Below are positions 11,179 through 22,354 of a stretch of DNA of 64,000 nt, in pieces. The DNA comes from Haematococcus lacustris. Lineage: Eukaryota > Chlorophyta > Chlorophyceae > Chlamydomonadales > Haematococcaceae. Each line of letters opens with the position of its first letter. Position 1 is the first letter of the stretch. The notes beneath the pieces were generated by a model. That model had not been told where the DNA came from, did not search any database, and worked only from the letters and a program-made list of their open reading frames with translations. The position numbers were made by a program, and so were the translations under genes. The stretch is from assembly GCA_030144725.1 (NCBI GenBank), contig JASKMD010000001.1:2125283-2189282 (forward strand). Reading direction: 5' to 3'.

Positions 11179-11285
11179 ATGATGCACAGAGCCTCTGCAC
11201 GCACCTCGGCTCTCTGGACCGTGTCCGTGTTGGCCTTGGCGCTGCTGGCTTCTCCAAGGACAGCGCAGGCCCAGAATGACTGCAG
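11179..11285 (+). CDS. First exon of a secreted protein (signal peptide), downstream exons unresolved
   Basis: ATG at 11179 (or 11182) opens a classical signal peptide: a basic start HRASARTS, a hydrophobic core VSVLALALLA, and a probable cleavage after AQA before QNDC. A GTGGAT-type donor follows TGCAG at 11285, although the frame stays open further. Candidate downstream exons lie near 11471-11580 (LGNRFELVTHYFLQLAS), 12290-12412 and 13500-13729, but I cannot join them with confidence. The product is unknown; secretion or wall location is inferred only from the leader. Confidence 0.4.
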
Positions 11286-14200
11286 GTGGATGCGGGCAAA
11301 GCTGTCACCTATCCCGGTAGTGTGTCTCGCGACACCGCAGGAGCGATGCCTGTCCTGTCTGCCGTCACGCACACCGCCGCGCACTGCTACCGCACGAAAT
11401 AGCCACGCCGCCCTGTCACCCGCCCTTTCACCAGTCAATGTCATGTGTTGCCTTCACCTTCTCCCTGCCAGCTGGGCAATCGCTTTGAATTGGTCACCCA
11501 TTACTTCCTACAATTGGCTTCCACCACACTGTCCTTGGCTGGACCCAACTGCACAGCCGTTGCTGCCCACCACCCTGTTCCTGTCACTCCTCTTTCTCTC
11601 ACTCTGCTCATGTTCCATAAGTCCGCGTGCCAAGCCATCAGCAGGGTATCAGCTGGCTGAACAGCTTGGCCGGTGCCACACACCATGCCTGGCACTGCCA
11701 CCCCTCCTGCTGCCTGCAGTACTCTCCCCTTCACCTCGTGCCTCATCAACCTGGGGTAGGTGCTCAGCCAAAGGTTGAGTCAGCAAGCTGCTGCATGCAT
11801 CAAGCAGAAACCAGGCATGAGACATAGGACCAGGGACAGGTACAGACGGGGTGTACAAAGGCAGGGGTCAGGCATGGGACGATGACCTGAGACCAGGGAC
11901 AAGCGGGGTGAGGAGAGGCTGGATCAGGAAAGGCGACCTGTTGTAAACCAGTGTCTTTGCTTTGCTGAAGTTGGGAGTATTTTGAGGAGGAGGAGGAGGT
12001 GATAGGGCCCAACTCAGGACCGCCATCCCTTGTGTCCACGCCTTGTCTCAGGAGGAGCTGGGTGACGGCAGCCCGCAGCAGATGGTTGCCTTGTAGTGGT
12101 GCAGCAGGTCAACGACCAGCCCCTTCACCACCAGCCTGCCCACTGCCTGGGTGTGCACCGCACCGCACCGCACCGCACCAACTCCAATGTTGCTCAGCTG
12201 CTCGGTCTGTCCTCCTCACTCGGCCCCCGCCACTGCCTGCCTGGCTTGCGCCTGAGGGAGGTGATGCCCTGCTGCTGCCCTGCTGCTGCCCTGCCGTACT
12301 GACCGTATGGGTGAGACGCACTGGCTGTTGCTCTGTTGCCCTGCTGGTACTGAGCCGCAGGTGCATCTATGATGCCATAGGGGGCCAGTGCAGGACCTTC
12401 TCCACCTCAGCGGTGAGTCGGGGTGGAGGGGAGAGAGTGGGGTTAAGAGTTTACACCTCAGCGGCAAGTACTTTCTCATAATGGAAAGGGATAGAGGTTA
12501 TATCTCAGTGGCAAGTAAAGCGTTTCAGTAGTAAGTGAAGAATTTGCATATCTGTAGCAAGTGAAGGGAGTCCATCTCAGAGGTAAGGAGTTTGCACGTC
12601 AGCGGTGTGAACTAGAATGAGGAAGGGGATAGAGGGTGTGAGGGTAGAGGGTTGGGGTTAGCACGGGGGCTAGGTGAAGGGCCAGCTATGGCTGTGCCTA
12701 TTGGGCTGGCTGGAAGAGTGTGTCGCAAATGCAAGTAAAGAGTCTTTACCTTCGCGATTAGAGTGTAGAGTAGTGTGGGGATATTAGAGGAGATTAGGGA
12801 ATAGAATGGGGAGATAGAGTACGGGGTAGAGGGGGGCAGAGTGGGTAGAGTGGGGTTGAGTACGGGGTAGAGGGGGGTAGAGGGGGTAGAGTGGGGCTGG
12901 GGGGCAGAGTGGGAGGTGAGGGGCCAGCTATGGAAGTATAGCCGTGCAGAGCAGGTCAAGCCTGTGCCACTGCAACATGCTGCCCTTAGGGTGTGGCTCA
13001 GTGCTGAAGTCAGTGAGTGCAGGTGGCCTGGTGCTGGCCACTTGGTTGCGCCGGGGTCTCTCCTTTCTTTACCGATAGCCCCCGTTCTTGTTTCACTGGT
13101 CGTTGCCAGGGTTTTTGTCAGATCACGTCATGTTTGCATGCTGTGTGTGGTCAGTTGTTTTTGCATAAGAGTGGTTGGAGTCAAGCAGCTTACTGTGCAG
13201 GGTTCAGTGCTAATGGCTGAGCTGTCTCAATGTGGGCCTGTAGGGCAGGTGCCAGAGCTGAACCCTGCACCCCTCCCTAACGCTAGCATCCCTCACCTTC
13301 CCCCTACTTCTCTAAGTTCTCTTTCTTCTAGGTTTTTCCCCTTCTCTTACCTCTCACCTCTGTTCCTGCTGGCATCCTGAGCCCTTACCCTGACCCTGAC
13401 CCTGACCCTGACCCCTGCACCCCTCCCTGATTATACCTCCATCCTGAGCGCCCCCACAAACACCGCCTGGACCCTGCACCCCCCTCCCCCCCCACCTCCC
13501 CCTCTCCCCCCAGTCCCGCTGCGCCCCCCCACCCCCCATGCCCCACCTGCCATGTGCCAAGCGCAGCCAGTGGGAACCCGCCCACCCACCTTCGTCCTGC
13601 CCCCCGGCTTCTTCCTCCCCCCAACTCAAGAGCCTGCCACCCCAGTGCCCGGCCCAGCCCCTGCCCCAGGGCCCGGAGGTCCCTACGCCACCATCCAGAT
13701 TTCTGGTGTGTGTGCTGGCAGTGCGTGAGCAGGCGGTAGTCACACATATGACCACCCAACGTCACACAGCAGGCTGAGCATGCAAGCCTTGGCCCATGGG
13801 GCTCCATGTGGAGCTAGATTCGGGTGTTAGGCTATCATGGTGTGCATGGCCAGTTCTGGTTCAAACTCTCCTCTCCCATCTATTCCTTTCCCTCTCCCTT
13901 CCCTCCCATAATCTCTCCCTTACGCCTCGTTACAGCTACCCAGTATTTGCTTGGCTGCTCTGACTCAGCTTTGCTGCTCCATGCTGGCTCAGTTCTAGTG
14001 CTCTTCATAGCTGCCTAGCTGGTAGTCAGGCTTAGGGGGCAAGGCTCCAGCTCCTCCAGCCAGTAGCTGTGATGGAAGGAGGGCAAGGTGTGGGTTGTGT
14101 GTGGAGGAACTGGAGCCCCTGGCCTCCGTGCCCTCCTCCCTGGCCTTTCCCTCTGGCCACCCCACCCGCCCCCTCCCCACACACCTCACCCTCCTCTCCT

Positions 14201-15500
14201 CTCCCTCACCCTCCCGTACTCCCTCCCATACACTACGTACACTACATGCTCTGTGCGGCTGTCATGTTGGTGTATGGTTGCAGAGGTGCCGGTCATTCTA
14301 GCTCGCGGCTCACCACCACCACGCGGCTGACACCTCCCCTACCCTCCCCCTCACACCCCCTCCCCTGACTCTGCCAGCCCCTTCCCTGCCTCCTGCCAGC
14401 CCCCTTCCCTGCCTCCTACCCCCCTCCCTTGTGCCGCAACGGCAATGCCAGCTTTGGTGCAGGCATGGGCAGGGGGTGCCCCACCGCGAGCTCTCGCCCT
14501 CCTGCTTTCTGGGTTGTCGCTGACCAAGCAGTGGCAGTCTTAGTCGGCCCGATGCTGCCAGCGTTCACCCCTGGGCCTGACCGGCTGCCTCGACAACACA
14601 CCCTGGGCTGTGGAACTTTATGACACGCCTCACGCTTCCTACCTTTGGAGGTTGGCTTGTATCCATCCAAGCCCTGCCTCCTCGGTGTAACAACTACTAC
14701 CCCTGATCACCTCTCACCCTTGCGGTGCTCCCTGATACCACCCATGTCACCAGGCCCTGCAGCCCGGCACCAGCGGCAGCACCAGCGGCAGTGGCAACAG
14801 CAGCAGCAGCCAGCAAACAGCAGCAGCCAGCTCACAGCAGCAGCCGGCCAACAGCAGCAGCATCCCTTAGCAGGCTGGGACAGGGTTTGCTGCCAGGCAG
14901 GGTGGCAATGAGCCAAGAGGGGCCCCGGCAGGCAGGTCAGCAGCTGGGAGGCAGCTAGTAGGTAGGCGGCATGTAGCTGGTAGGTAGCTGGCCGGCAGGC
15001 AGGTAGTGGGCCGGCGGCAGGCAGGCAGCTAGGCTGGTGACAACTGTGTGGCTAGATGGCTATTGCAAACCTGTCCATGCTGAACCACTCCTAGGCATGC
15101 ACTGCCGGCATGCACTGCACCATGCTGTACTCTGCTTCCCATGCGCTGCGCGGTTAACTGAGACAAATGCTTATGCAAGGTGCCCCAAAGTGCAGTTGAT
15201 ACAATGCAGTATGTTGAATGTTGAGGATGTAAAATGATGGAGTGTGTGCCAGTTGCAGCCCAAGCCAGTTGCAGCACCTTGGCCCTCAACCTTGAGCCTT
15301 CATTGCAGTCGAACACACTAGTTGTGGACCACTACAAAACAGTGTTTTTTCTGTGTGGAGTTCCCATCGCATGGCATGCTCATGTCCTATACATTGCATA
15401 CACATGGTCATGGTCGCCTACCACCTACAGCATTGCCTGACCACGAGGGCTATGACGTAGAGTTGGCATGACAAAACATGCACTAATTGTAAGCTGATAA
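11286..15500. other. Unassigned region with Pro-rich and GT-rich tracts
   Basis: No complete gene could be built. Coding-like patches on the plus strand include 12290-12412 (CIYDAIGGQCRTFSTSA before a GTGAGT donor), 13500-13729 (a Pro-rich exon ending PYATIQISGVCAGSA then stop) and 14425-14623. From 12410 to 12610 an approximately 30-40-bp motif TCTCAG(C/T)GGCAAGTA... recurs about five times. From 12770 to 12910 GGGGTAGAG units accumulate. 14790-14870 is (CAG)-rich. The patches might be exons of the secreted gene that starts at 11179. Confidence 0.4.
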
Positions 15501-15504
15501 CAGC

Positions 15505-15743
15505 TCAAAGGGGGGGCTTGCTCAAAGGGGGGGCTGCTTCTGCTGGGCTGTGGGTGGCTTGTCTCGTAGCCGCTTGTACCCAAGACCATGGTACTCCTTG
15601 CCCTTGGCTGGCAGCTTCCCCTGCTCTGGCCACCAGCACAGCTCCAGTGGGCGCCACTTGCTCTCCCCAATGCGCTGCATGTTCAGCGCTGCATTGCGAC
15701 CAAAGGGCAAAGGGCCAAAGGGCAAAGCCAGTTGCAGCAGCAC
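15505..15743 (-). pseudogene. Fanzor/TnpB-like protein, C-terminal fragment (broken)
   Basis: The minus-strand frame reads FGRNAALNMQRIGESKW, then a Trp/Pro-rich block, then GLGYKRLRDKPPTAQQKQPP. The 'R(D)xNAALN' box is the last RuvC motif of TnpB and its eukaryotic homologues, the Fanzors. The same C-terminal tail (GFKKLRDRAPKAQARQP) recurs in the fragment at 56293-56742. Here the Asp that should precede RNAALN is gone: a short duplicated stretch encoding GPLPFGP has replaced it. Nothing upstream is recognisable, so this is a relic. Fanzors are transposon-encoded, RNA-guided DNA nucleases. Confidence 0.5.
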
Positions 15744-15929
15744 CCTCGGCCACTTGATTCAGTCCTTACACACGCTGCCATGCAGTTGTGTGCCGGTATG
15801 GAGGTGTGCACCACTGCTCAGATTGTAATCTGCCGGTAGTTCAGTCCCACTCCTGCCAACTGCCGGTCACACTCCTTGCAGCTTCCGTTCTGGCTCACTG
15901 TTGCCGGCCCCAGCCCTAGCTCGTGCCAC

Positions 15930-16040
15930 GGGGCTAGCTGACAATGCCCCGACGCGACATACTTCTATAACCGGGGATGTGCGATGCGGCGGCGTTTTGA
16001 TTACCAGGGAAAGGTTTTCGGTCAGTTGTGACCGGCTGAC
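15930..16040 (-). repeat. Partial copy of the 4.2-kb dispersed repeat end
   Basis: The stretch containing GGGATGTGCGA...GCGGCGTTTTGATTACCAGGG matches the same motif series at 61484-61550 and, inverted, at 4290-4360. Only about 100 bp are shared, so this is a solo end or remnant of the family described at 4247-5752. Confidence 0.55.
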
Positions 16041-16138
16041 TTCCACACCGGTGGCACCAGGCTCTCACGCGCAGTCGATCATTTCAAACCCATAGCCTGC
16101 AACAAAGCTCCCAAACAATAATTGAATGCTGCCTGGCC

Positions 16139-18811
16139 TTAAGGCAGGAACAGCAGCGGGCAGGACACGAACTCCGCGAGTTGGTTGGCGTCCACCAGCT
16201 TGCTGTGCACCGTTTGGCTCGACACCACCACGCACTCCGCCCCCACCTCGTCCGCCACGTCTCCTGCAGCCAGCAGCGGGGAAACCGCGCACTCATGCCG
16301 GCGCACGCGCAGGCGCAAAGAGCTGGGAGAGCAGCACTGCTGCTGGACCCCACTTCACATCAGCTCCTGTTGCACGCCGCATCGACAACAACTACGACGC
16401 TGCCTCCCCTGCATCCCACCTCTCATCAACTGCTGCTGCTGCTGCTGCCTGCCCAGCACCCTCCACCACGCTGCCTCACCACCTACAGCCGTTGTTCACT
16501 GATCATCTGCAGCGCCCACTCGCCACTGCTGACCCCGCACAAGTTTCCTCTCACATCACTACCCACCAGTCTCTGCCCCTGAGCTAGGACCTGGGTGTTG
16601 CGTGCACTGCTGCCATGGCTTCCTCCTCACCCACCACAGGCTTGCAGAAGTGCTGGCTGTTTGCATGCAAGCTCTGCTGGAGCCACACCTATGAGCACGG
16701 AGGCAGGCTTTGTGGCCCACGTATGAGCACACACCTATGAGCACGGAGGCAGGCTGTGTGGTTGCACGCTGCAAGATGTCGAAGTTGGAGCAGCCCTTGT
16801 CGTTGCAGTGCCACGTGATGCTCTGCAACTGCAGGCCAAGGGCACACAGGGACAGGTCAGGAGGCAGGCAGGGAGCAGGGGAGGGCAGGCAGGGGGCAGG
16901 GGGGCAGGCCTTGGGTGGTAGGAGCCAGGGACCAGGCCATAGGCGGCAGGGAGGAGGGGCCAGGTGGCAGGGGGGAGGGGCAGGGGCCAGGCCGTAGGTG
17001 GCAGGGGGCACAGCACATTGCTACCACACCCTCATGCCTAGGACCTGCTCCAAGTAGGGTACGCCCATAGAATTCTAGGTGGCTCGGATTCCTAGAAAAG
17101 CCTAGAATTCTAGGCAAGAGGGACCTAGAAAAAACCTAGAAAAAATGGCTCGGAAACTTAGAATTCTAGGCTTGAAAAAATTAGACCTCTAGGCTGGCGG
17201 TCGCTCCCTAGCTCCAAGCCTCCTTCCCTCCACCTTCTTCACAGCGCCACCCAGACCTGGCCCCTATGAAGTCAGGGCCTCAGCCGCCTTGCAAGCCATC
17301 CAGCTGCAGGCAGGCCCCTGACCTGCCCCTGCAAACAGCCATTGCCCCTGACCCTGTGCCCCTGTCCCGCCCCCACCTGCACATCAGGCTGTGGTGTCTT
17401 TGTCCCTGTCTCCTCCACCACCAGGATGGTGACCTTCCCGCCTTCACGCGAGGCCAGGCTGGCAGCAGTGGCCACGGCCTGCACCAACACGCAGACCACC
17501 AGGGGTTAGGGTTGGGGTAGGGTTTAGGGTTAGGGTTACGCCCCGCCACCATCAGGGGGCCCTGCAGATTGGAGGGGTGGGATTCTGCCTGGTAGAGTTG
17601 AGGGGTGGGATCATGGATGTGTGAAGTCAGGGGTGGGATCATGGATGTGTGAGGTCAGGGATTGGGAACAGGCTCAGGGGGTGAGCTCATGGGTGTGTGA
17701 GAGAAGGGTTTGGGAGCAGGCTGACATCCTGGTCGGTAGGGTAAAGGGTGGGCTGTTGGATTCATGATGAATGCATGATGCATGGAGGTTAGGGTTTGGG
17801 AACAGGCTGACATTTTAGTCGGTTGCCTAGTAGGTAAGCTAGCTACGTAACAGTGTCTGGACCCCTGGGGTCGGTCACAGGCCTGCATGGCCACACTGCT
17901 GACCTGCTTTTGCCCTGGCCCGCTTGCCAAAAGCCTACAACCCTTCCCGACACAAGCCAATTTGTTCCCCTACTACTGCTTCCACTACTGCCAATGCGTT
18001 GCCGCTCCACTACTGCTGCCTCCACTACCACCTCCACTCCACTGCACTGCACTACTGCCAGCCAGTGTCATCATATGGCAGCAAGCGTAGCCCTGACTTC
18101 ACTGCTGCAGTGCATGTAATGCTGAGCACCGCTTTCCTTGTTTCCCAGGTTGTCTCGCTATCATGCGAGGCAAGCCAGCTGCCACCCAACTCAAACCCAG
18201 CCCAGGCCAGCCCACAGCTGAGCCGAGCCAGGCGAGCCTGCAGCCCTGCCAAGACAGTCCTTAGTCCAGTGCAGCTTCAAGGGTATGACAGCAATGCGAC
18301 CCCACACTGGGATGAGCTCCAATGCTCAGACATGCCCAACTTCTGAGTGCACCCCACCCCTGCATATGACTGCATTGCACTGACACTTCCCCCCTAAGGG
18401 CATATTGCCAGGGGGGCACACCACATGCCTGTGTTGCTCCCAATGTCAATGCTCACTGCTGGACTGCCGCAGCTGTCGGCCAGACTGGCTCCAGTGACCC
18501 CACGTGACTGCGAAACGGCCCACCTGCTGTGTGTGCTGCTGGAGGTATGGAGAAGCGTCGGCGACGCACAGCATGACGTGCTTGAACTGCAGCGAGGCGG
18601 CCTCAGCGCTAGTGTGCGCATGTGCTTGGCCTGAGGCTCGGGGGGTCAAGCCTGCTGCTGCGCGGCACGCCGAACCTTCTGCGACGCGGGGCAGTGCGGG
18701 GCTGCATCGTAGAGCCGAGCTCGTGCGCTGCAGGTCGCTGCGCGCTGGCCTGCTCACCTTGACGAGATCGACACCCCGCTCCGACACGGCCGCTTCTGAT
18801 TTGCAATGCAC
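16139..18811 (-). CDS. Universal stress protein (UspA) domain protein
   Basis: Minus-strand exons: 18524..18811 (ATG 18811; 96 residues ending FKHVMLCVADASPYLQQ..), 17377..17478 (AVATAASL...GGKVTILVVEE), 16768..16828 (LQSITWHCNDKGCSNFDIL), a short exon ending at 16631 (..FCKPVVG) and 16139..16264 (DVADEVGAECVVVSSQTV, then HSKLVDANQLAEFV.CPLLFLP, stop TAA). The first junction is phase 0; the start of the fourth exon is not fixed. The order is that of the plant plastid-type USP family: a first strand 'lCvaDp.PYL', a second strand 'kvtvlvvdE', a 'IrWHlseGG' helix, 'KPs.vvGEVADe', and the C-terminal 'hsKhVDAnlLAEFvpCPvLLLP'. The roughly 205-residue product has an Arg/Ser/Ala-rich first 60 residues compatible with a chloroplast transit peptide. 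USP domains bind ATP/AMP-like ligands; the exact role is unknown. Derlin lies upstream on the same strand. Confidence 0.82.
17058..17200. repeat. Cluster of CTAGAATTCTAG palindromes
   Basis: Within a USP-gene intron, a short A+T-rich island carries three perfect or near-perfect copies of the palindrome CCTAGAATTCTAGG plus five partial CCTAGAA/CCTAGAAAA copies. The local base composition differs sharply from the flanks. Confidence 0.75.
17508..17545 (+). repeat. Interstitial telomere-like repeats (GGGTTAGGGTT / TTTAGGG mix)
   Basis: A short run of TTAGGG, TTTAGGG and TTGGGG variants in the intron upstream of USP exon 2. Similar interstitial runs are at 37927-37957 and 41690-41730. Confidence 0.7.
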
Positions 18812-19274
18812 TCAGCGCCATCTTCGACTTCTCGTAGTCAGCAACGTGTGTCGATCGTGCACGACAAATGAGCGCAGAGATGCAGATTTGGTGGAGGACG
18901 TGGCACATGGGAACGGAATATTTCGTATATCTCCCATAGACCAAGATTAATTTAGGGATGTGGTACCTTGCACTAGTCGTAGTCTGCCACCGATGTACTA
19001 CAGTTCGCAGCCCGATAGCCTGTGGCCAACCCAATGTGCCCGATAGCCTGTAGCCAACCCAATGTGCGGTTCAAATCAGACATGTAACAACATGGCTGGA
19101 TGGGTCGAGCCCTTGTGGCGCTGCTATTCAAGATACTACTTCGCTCACACTGAACAGCGTGTTGGACACGAGCTCAGCTCTCAGCATGTGATGTGTTGAG
19201 CACAAGCTGGAGAGTTGTCGCTTGGTCAATGCAGAACGAGCATTCCAGCAGGTCTCTATGTCGTGCTTGGGCAA

Positions 19275-21941
19275 TCAAGCGACCTGTCCGCTGACAGCAC
19301 ATGCCCCGTGCTGAGCTGCTAGCCGTCGGAGCTTCGCCGATTTGCCTGGCGTTTGGCGTGACCGCGCAGCTGCCGCCTCAGGTTCGGCCTCCACACGCTC
19401 CGCCGGCCGGGCTTGCATGTGAGGGGCCCCGGGCACCGCCGCAACAACGTCCTCTGTCGGGAACAACGCTCGGACGATGCCCGGGGTACGCAGCGGCCGG
19501 CGTCCGCTCATGCGGGGGTACACGTCCTCCAAAAAGTAATAGAAGTGACCTGTGGCATCACAGCGCAAAGTACGTACGGAAGCCCGCCACCGCTCCTTGC
19601 TGGCCCCACCCCACTGTGTCGCCACTCTACGCCACTGGCTATGTGCCACCGGCTGCCTGACAAGCTGGCTGCCAGCCCGCATGCCAACCTACCTGTGCAT
19701 ATGCCCACCCGCTTCCCTCCCCTATCTGCCGACCTGCCTGCTTGCCCGCCAAAACACGCACCCACTCTCATGCCTGTCACTTCCTACTAGTCTACCTGTC
19801 CCTGTCAATTTGTGAATCTGCATGATTCCAGAGCTGTCCCAGCCCTTCCCTATCCCACTGCCCAGCTGTTGCTACACCCAGGCAATCCATCATGGGGAAC
19901 AAGCAAAGCTGCCATTCGCCTGCCAGCCTGCCTGCCTGCCTGCCCCGCCCCACCCTGCCCTAACCCCCGGCCTGCCCTGACCGCAAGCAGACCTGCGGCC
20001 ATGCCCATGAGGTCCACTACAGGTGACGAGCCCAGCAGGAGGCTGAAGCCCAGCAGCACCCAGGGCAGGTAGGGGGCCGTGAAGGTGAACACACCCAGGA
20101 ATGATAGAGTGACGTACTGCGCGCGAGCACGGAAACCAGCAGGCATCTGAGTGCCTATGCTTAGGATGGCAGTACTGAGTCGAGAAGGGCAGCAGGCAGT
20201 ATCAGCAAGAAGGTATAGGTTGTCAGGGGAGGGGCAGGGCAACAGGGCCAGTCAACAACTCAGTAGGGGCACATGGCAGCCCTGCCTCTGCCCCTGACGC
20301 TGGCGCTGGCCTTGCCCCTGGCACTGTCCCTGCCCCTGGACCTGGCCCAGGTACTGCCTCTGATGCTGGCCTTGGCCCTGCCCCTGCCCCTGGCCCTGCC
20401 CCTGCCACTTCCCCTCCCCCTGGTCCTCCTGGTCTCACCTGATGCCTGCGGCCCCAAACATAGACCATCATGAAGGTGAGGGAGGAGCCCAGGAACTGCA
20501 CGTTGACCCAGGGTGCCACGCTGGTCAGCAGCCCCGCACCCAGCAGCAGCATCCACAAGAAATCGGCGCTGCGGCCACGGAAGGAGCCTGCATGACCATG
20601 CATGGGGAAGTGCATGGGTGCATGGGTGAGCTGGGGTCAGCACCGGACGGGGAGGGGGGCAAAGGCCCACCAGGTTCCCAAGGGGCAAGGAGGTCAAAGA
20701 CCACCCAACTGTCCAAGGGAAAAGAATAAAGATGCGGGGGTGGGGGCTGAGAGGGGTGTAGAGCACAAGGTTAGGGCGGCAGTTGGCTGGTGCAACAGGT
20801 GCCTGGCCCCATAGCTCGGTCCTGTTGCAATTGAGCGGGCCTGGGCCTGGGGCTGAGGGACGCTTCAGCATGGCTCACACTCTGCCTCCAGCTGCCATAT
20901 GGAGCGGGTGGGAGCTGGGTGAGGAGTTTCCCAGCGCAGAGCAGAGCAAGGGCTTCTTAAACAGCCCCTGGAGCTGGAACTAGCCCCTGAACAGGGGCCA
21001 CAAAAACGAACAGGCTACTCCTACCACTCTGCTCTGTGCTATATGAGAGTGAGCATTGGGTGGGGCCACATGGGCCCTGCTGGGCATCTGACAGCTGAGC
21101 AGGGGCATCGCTGTGTGCACTGTGACTGCCGTGACTGCCATGACATGGTGGTGCTAGGAGGGCTGCCATCCTGTGTGTCTCTGTCCTGTGCCTGGTAAGA
21201 GCCCTGACCCCTCTGCATGCAAGCCCTGGCTTAGGCCAGGCAGTAGGTAGGCACCCTGTACAGGCCTTTGCCTGGTGGCCACCCGGTCCCAGTCAGGTCG
21301 CAGCCACACAGGCCAGCCCCAGCCAGGCATGTGGCAGTGCTAGCGACAGCCGGGTCACAGCCACACCCAGCAGTGGCCGTGACAGGGGCTGTGTCAGCCG
21401 CCCTGGTGGCAGCCCTAGCGCAGCAGCCCTTGTGGCAAGAGCCCGTGTAGCAGTCAGCCCCAGCCAGGCATGTGGCGGGGAAAGCCTGCCCTTATCCTGC
21501 TGGTCAGAAACTCACCTTCCTCCAGTGACTTGCTGTACTTCAACAGAAAGAACATGTGGAACACAAAGTCAATGCCTGCACAGTGGCGTTGAATAGGATG
21601 TGTGCCTCATGATTTTTATTGAGAGCTGAAAGGGGGTGCGAGTAGGCCACACCCTGCAGCCATGGCACCCACCAAGCTGGCCGAAGAAGAAGAAATTAGT
21701 AACCAGGCGCCAGACCTCCCCTTTGCCAAAGATGAGTTTGGTGTTGTAGTATACATTGTAGGGCGTGATGATCTTCACCACATGAGGAGGGCACAGCACA
21801 CAGGCTTGCTCAGGTGCTGAAGTGGCGTGATGCGAGTGTAGATGTCACCTCAAGGGCACACCCTGCCGTTGTCAAGAAAGCTAGCGTGACGTAGGTACGC
21901 GTGACTATTGGTAGACTCTTGTACCACTCCTCTAACGACAT
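19275..21941 (-). CDS. Derlin (ER-associated degradation membrane protein), complete
   Basis: Six exons on the minus strand, complement of 19275..19549, 19993..20116, 20439..20587, 21516..21575, 21673..21772 and 21849..21941, close in frame to 801 nt (266 residues). The ATG at 21941 starts [19 protein letters not shown], the invariant Derlin N-terminus. The WR motif follows ([19 protein letters not shown], residues about 48-66), then [30 protein letters not shown], then [20 protein letters not shown] and the [16 protein letters not shown] block with its GxxxG. Derlins are rhomboid pseudoproteases that retrotranslocate misfolded proteins from the ER with CDC48. The C-terminal 60 residues are basic and Ala/Glu-rich and lack an obvious SHP box. 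The KDZ transposon begins 171 bp upstream of the ATG and may have displaced its promoter. Confidence 0.95.
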
Positions 21942-22112
21942 CTGCGAGGACGCACGTCCACTTTTGCGACAGCTAGCACAATGTCTACGCTTGTTTTCCC
22001 CAGATGACGGACAGGTGTGGGACAGTTCTAGAGTAAAGCTAACTCTCGATGATAGCTGGTAGCAAACGGACGACAACGGCGAACACACTCGGGTTCTCTG
22101 CAGATAGCATGG

Positions 22113-22344
22113 CAATCAATCCTCTCGGTAAAATGTCCACCGAACTTGTGGACATTTTGTCCACCAGTTAGGTGGACATTTGAAACACGCACCAAACAGC
22201 TAACGCTGCATCAACCCTGCATTGTCTTAGTACCTGTGTGCCAACCGTAGGTCGAACACTGCGATCGACGCAGCCACCCAAACATGTGACCGCTCACTCC
22301 CTGCCAGGCCCAGCCTGGGCCCTGTTATGCGATAACCCGACTTG
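22113..22344 (+). repeat. KDZ left terminal inverted repeat (232 bp)
   Basis: Begins CAATCAATCCTCTCGG and contains four TGTCCACC/GGTGGACA half-sites in its first 75 bp, arranged as inverted pairs, plausible transposase binding sites. The terminal repeat ends 10 bp before the start codon of the plus-strand cargo gene, so it must also contain that gene's promoter/5' UTR. Confidence 0.9.
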
Positions 22345-22354
22345 AGCCCTTGCT

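Noticed and set aside
18150..18346. Plus-strand exon-like ORF ending SDMPNF
   Set aside because: It has an acceptor-like start but lies inside the first intron of the minus-strand USP gene and connects to no other plus-strand exon.
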